From Comamonadaceae bacterium (GTDB taxonomy: Bacteria; Pseudomonadota; Gammaproteobacteria; Burkholderiales; Burkholderiaceae_C), in contig JAAFJC010000021.1 of the NCBI GenBank assembly GCA_013297925.1, positions 1 through 47,000 of the forward strand: 47,000 nucleotides of DNA, in the 5' to 3' direction. The stretch's first letter is position 1. Each line of letters opens with the position of its first letter. Shown one piece after another: positions 44,977 to 47,000 of this stretch. The position numbers and the translations under genes are program-made. The notes under the pieces are model-generated. The model was not told the origin of the DNA. It saw nothing but the letters and a program-made list of their open reading frames with translations, and searched no databases.

Positions 44977-45708
44977 TTAAAAAAACGAAAAAACATCCCG
45001 CAAGCTCGTCCCCACGCGCGTAGGCGGCAAGCCGATTTGCTCCGCTGGCAAGCCAGCGCGGTTGACCCAGAGCGTGCGGTAGCCAAACCAAGTGGCGGCT
45101 ACTGCATCCCAGCCGTTGGAGCTGACGAAGAGCATTTGTTTGGGTTGCAAGCCGGTGGCGTTGGAGCCGAGAGCATAAGCATCGGGATGGGTTTTGTATT
45201 TACGGATGGTATCGACGCTGATCACGTGATCGAGCACGTCGGCCAGGCCTGCGGATTTGACGGCGACATCGAGCATCGCCGGATCGCCGTTGCTCAAGAT
45301 GCCAGTAACGATGCCGCGCGATTTCAATGCAGCAAGCACTTCGCGGTTTTCAGGAAACGCGGAGAGGTGGCGGTATTGATTCATCAGCTGAGAGACGGCC
45401 AAATCCTCATTTTTTTCGCCATTTTTAGAGTTAAATTGGCCATCCGCCGGCATAGAATCTGAGGGTCGCGCCACTAATTCGATAGCGTACCGAAGTGCCT
45501 TCTCCGTCACATTCCAAAATGGCTCATAGTGCGCGCCGTGATTGCAAGTCGTCAAAAGCCGCGAATACTCAATCTGCTTGTCCCGCCACACCTGCGCCAA
45601 GCGCGCGCCTTGGCCGGGAAACAGTTGCTCCGCAGCCATGCTCACGCTGTACACGTCAAACAGTGTGCCGTAAGCGTCAAACAAAACTGCGCGGGGAGCT
45701 TTTTCCAT
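44977..45708 (-). CDS. haloacid dehalogenase type II (HAD superfamily)
   Basis: 243 residues. Nucleophile Asp11 in LFDAYGTLFDV, Arg/Thr region GQGARLAQVWRDKQIEYSRLL, motif II GILSNGDPAML, motif III lysine RKYKTHPDAYALG, and SSNGWDAVAATWFGY: the L-2-haloacid dehalogenase pattern. It hydrolyses 2-haloacids to 2-hydroxy acids, though many members have other roles. Residues about 75-88 (ELVARPSDSMPA) come from a palindromic element and are part of an apparent ~20-residue insertion before LMNQYRHLSAFPE. Cotranscription with glcB is plausible, since glycolate from haloacetate could yield glyoxylate. Confidence 0.88.
   Translation of the reverse strand: MEKAPRAVLFDAYGTLFDVYSVSMAAEQLFPGQGARLAQVWRDKQIEYSRLLTTCNHGAHYEPFWNVTEKALRYAIELVARPSDSMPADGQFNSKNGEKNEDLAVSQLMNQYRHLSAFPENREVLAALKSRGIVTGILSNGDPAMLDVAVKSAGLADVLDHVISVDTIRKYKTHPDAYALGSNATGLQPKQMLFVSSNGWDAVAATWFGYRTLWVNRAGLPAEQIGLPPTRVGTSLRDVFSFF
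45446..45486 (-). repeat. palindromic element copy F, inside the HAD gene
   Basis: Gene strand: CGCTATCGAATTAGTGGC, then GCGACCCTCAGATTC, then TATGCCGGC. Common coding frame (AIELVARPSDSMPA), coinciding with extra residues in the helical cap. Confidence 0.6.
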
Positions 45709-45785
45709 AGATCAGACTGTATTACAGCCTGATTCGCTAATTAATGCTTCACAAGTTTCTGCATTCGTGACAAAAATGCAGGCAA

Positions 45786-46763
45786 TCAATCCATCGTGAT
45801 CTTGCTTGACGTGATGACCTTGCCCCAAAACTCGGTTTCGGTCTTCACTTGCGCATCAAGCGCTGCTGAATCTTTATAGCGAATCTCGATGCCAGCGGTC
45901 TGCGCACGGGTCTTCGTCTCAGGTGCATCCATGGCTAGTTTGATCGCGCTGCCTAGCTTAGCCACCACATCAGGCGGCGTGCCGGCGGGTGCAAAGATGC
46001 CGACCCAAGCTTCTAGCTCGAAGCCTTTGAGGCCCGCCTCTGCCGTGGTGGGCACATTGGGGATGCCGCTGTGGCGCGTGGGGCCAGCCACTGCTAAGCC
46101 TTTGAGCTTGCCGGCTTGGATGTGCTGCATCACAGAAGGCGGCGTGGTGATGAAGACTTGCACTTGGCCGGAGAGCACATCGGTGATCGCCGCGCCGGAG
46201 CCACGGTAGGGGATGTGCACCATGCTGATGCCATTGCGCTGCTTGAACATTTCTGTGCCCATGTGCGAAAGCGAGCCATTGCCTTGCGATGCGTAGCTGA
46301 GCTTGCCTGGATTCTTTTTCACATACGCGATGAACTCGGGCAGAGTGTTGGCGGCAATGCTCGGATGCACGGCGATCACATTGGTGGCCACGGTGACGAG
46401 CGCCACGGGCACGAAATCTTTTTGCGCCCAGGGCAGCTTCGGGTTCATGTGCGGGTAGCCGACGTGATAGGCGGAATACGAGGTAAGCAAGGTGTAGCCA
46501 TCGGGCGCGGCCTTGGCCACGTTGCCATAGGCCACATTGCCGCTGCCACCGGGCTGGTTGTTCACCACCACGCTCTGGCCGAGCACTTTGGCCAGCGCAT
46601 CCGAAACGATGCGTGCCGAGCCATCGACCAAGCCGCCCGGTGGGTTGGGCACGATCAGGGTGACGGGTTTGTTGGGGAAGGCGGTTTGCGCGTGGGCGGG
46701 CAGGCTGGCCAGCGCTGCGCAAGCGGCTAGTAGGCTGATGGCGAAATGGCGTGTCGTAAGCAT
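45786..46763 (-). CDS. Bug-family (TctC-like) periplasmic solute-binding protein
   Basis: 325 residues from the ATG at 46763 (AGGAG 8 nt upstream). Signal peptide LTTRHFAISLLAACAALASL, cleaved after AHA; mature QTAFPNKPVTLIVPNPPGGLVDGSAR, NNQPGGSGNVAYGNVAKA, HIPYRGSGAAITDVLSGQ and PTTAEAGLKGFELEAW are family blocks. It lies 31 bp after a partial IclR-type gene that probably regulates it. Membrane components are absent. Ligand unknown. Confidence 0.9.
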   Translation of the reverse strand: MLTTRHFAISLLAACAALASLPAHAQTAFPNKPVTLIVPNPPGGLVDGSARIVSDALAKVLGQSVVVNNQPGGSGNVAYGNVAKAAPDGYTLLTSYSAYHVGYPHMNPKLPWAQKDFVPVALVTVATNVIAVHPSIAANTLPEFIAYVKKNPGKLSYASQGNGSLSHMGTEMFKQRNGISMVHIPYRGSGAAITDVLSGQVQVFITTPPSVMQHIQAGKLKGLAVAGPTRHSGIPNVPTTAEAGLKGFELEAWVGIFAPAGTPPDVVAKLGSAIKLAMDAPETKTRAQTAGIEIRYKDSAALDAQVKTETEFWGKVITSSKITMD

Positions 46764-46794
46764 GGTGATGTCTCCTGTTGTGATGTGAGTGAAA

Positions 46795-47000
46795 TTAACT
46801 GGCACCCAAACTTATGCTCAGGCGCTGTGCCATTTGCACGACTGTTGGGATGTAGGTTTCGCGGTAGCGGCTAGCGGGCATGGTGAGCACGAGTGCGCCC
46901 ACCAATGCCTTCTCGCCGGCTTCGGTTTTGAACACGGGGGCGCTGATGCCAGCGACTTCTGCATCTCGGTCGCCCACAGCAGCGTGATAGCCGCGTTTGC
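46795..47000 (-). CDS. IclR-family regulator, C-terminal part (cut by window edge)
   Basis: The last ~68 codons of an IclR-type regulator. GYHAAVGDRDAEVAGISAPVF followed by LVGALVLTMPASRY and a final helix (YIPTVVQMAQRLSISLG) match the effector-binding domain end. The start and DNA-binding domain lie beyond base 47000. Same direction as and just upstream of the Bug gene, so probably its regulator. Confidence 0.85.
   Translation of the reverse strand, partial: KRGYHAAVGDRDAEVAGISAPVFKTEAGEKALVGALVLTMPASRYRETYIPTVVQMAQRLSISLGAS

Overview
The window reads as a chromosomal segment of a Burkholderiales bacterium, most likely Comamonadaceae. Supporting signs are three orphan Bug-type (TctC-like) periplasmic receptors, an edd-eda pair, many acyl-CoA metabolic genes, purB/ileS/ribF proteins of betaproteobacterial type, and moderate-to-high GC with dispersed small repeats. 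All names come from recognising motifs and family signatures by eye; no database search was run. I see no tRNA, rRNA, CRISPR array, prophage or complete insertion sequence.

Layout. Bases 1-1774 hold the end of an Entner-Doudoroff operon (edd, eda) and a glutathione S-transferase. Bases 1778-6341 are a minus-strand ribF-ileS-lspA block. A 271-bp MITE-like element sits 5 bp upstream of ribF. Then come an HNH nuclease gene, a GAF plus degenerate-GGDEF protein, a lipoprotein hydrolase, a split acyl-CoA dehydrogenase pair, yceH, purN, purB, a secreted fasciclin protein with a structured promoter, and a divergent ArgP-like regulator/dadA pair followed by a PhyH oxygenase and an EamA permease.

Bases 20112-27475 form a minus-strand operon for CoA-dependent aerobic aromatic breakdown, probably of 2-aminobenzoate (anthranilate). 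In transcription order it is flavoprotein monooxygenase/reductase, MarR regulator, enoyl-CoA hydratase, acyl-CoA dehydrogenase, aryl-CoA ligase and RidA. A good promoter places the likely transcription start at or next to the first ATG. Bases 28614-31113 carry two Bug receptors flanking an unrecognised gene. Bases 31927-40749 are a second large minus-strand operon: an acyl-CoA synthetase, a complete Liv-type ABC importer and a PaaK-like ligase, with a divergent Crp/Fnr regulator. The window ends with a pseudouridine synthase, malate synthase G, a type II HAD dehalogenase, a third Bug receptor and a partial IclR regulator.

The most unusual content is two families of dispersed repeats. (1) Six long inverted repeats built from about 9-bp GACGCAnAG units, each filling the gap between two co-directional genes with the same polarity relative to transcription. 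(2) About fourteen copies of a roughly 42-bp palindromic element (GCTAT...ATAGC, then CTCGCGCA, then GCCGGC). Five are intergenic and about nine lie inside open reading frames without breaking them. Most sense-orientation coding copies are read in one frame, and at least three coincide with extra residues at loop positions. This resembles the coding palindromic elements known from Rickettsia.
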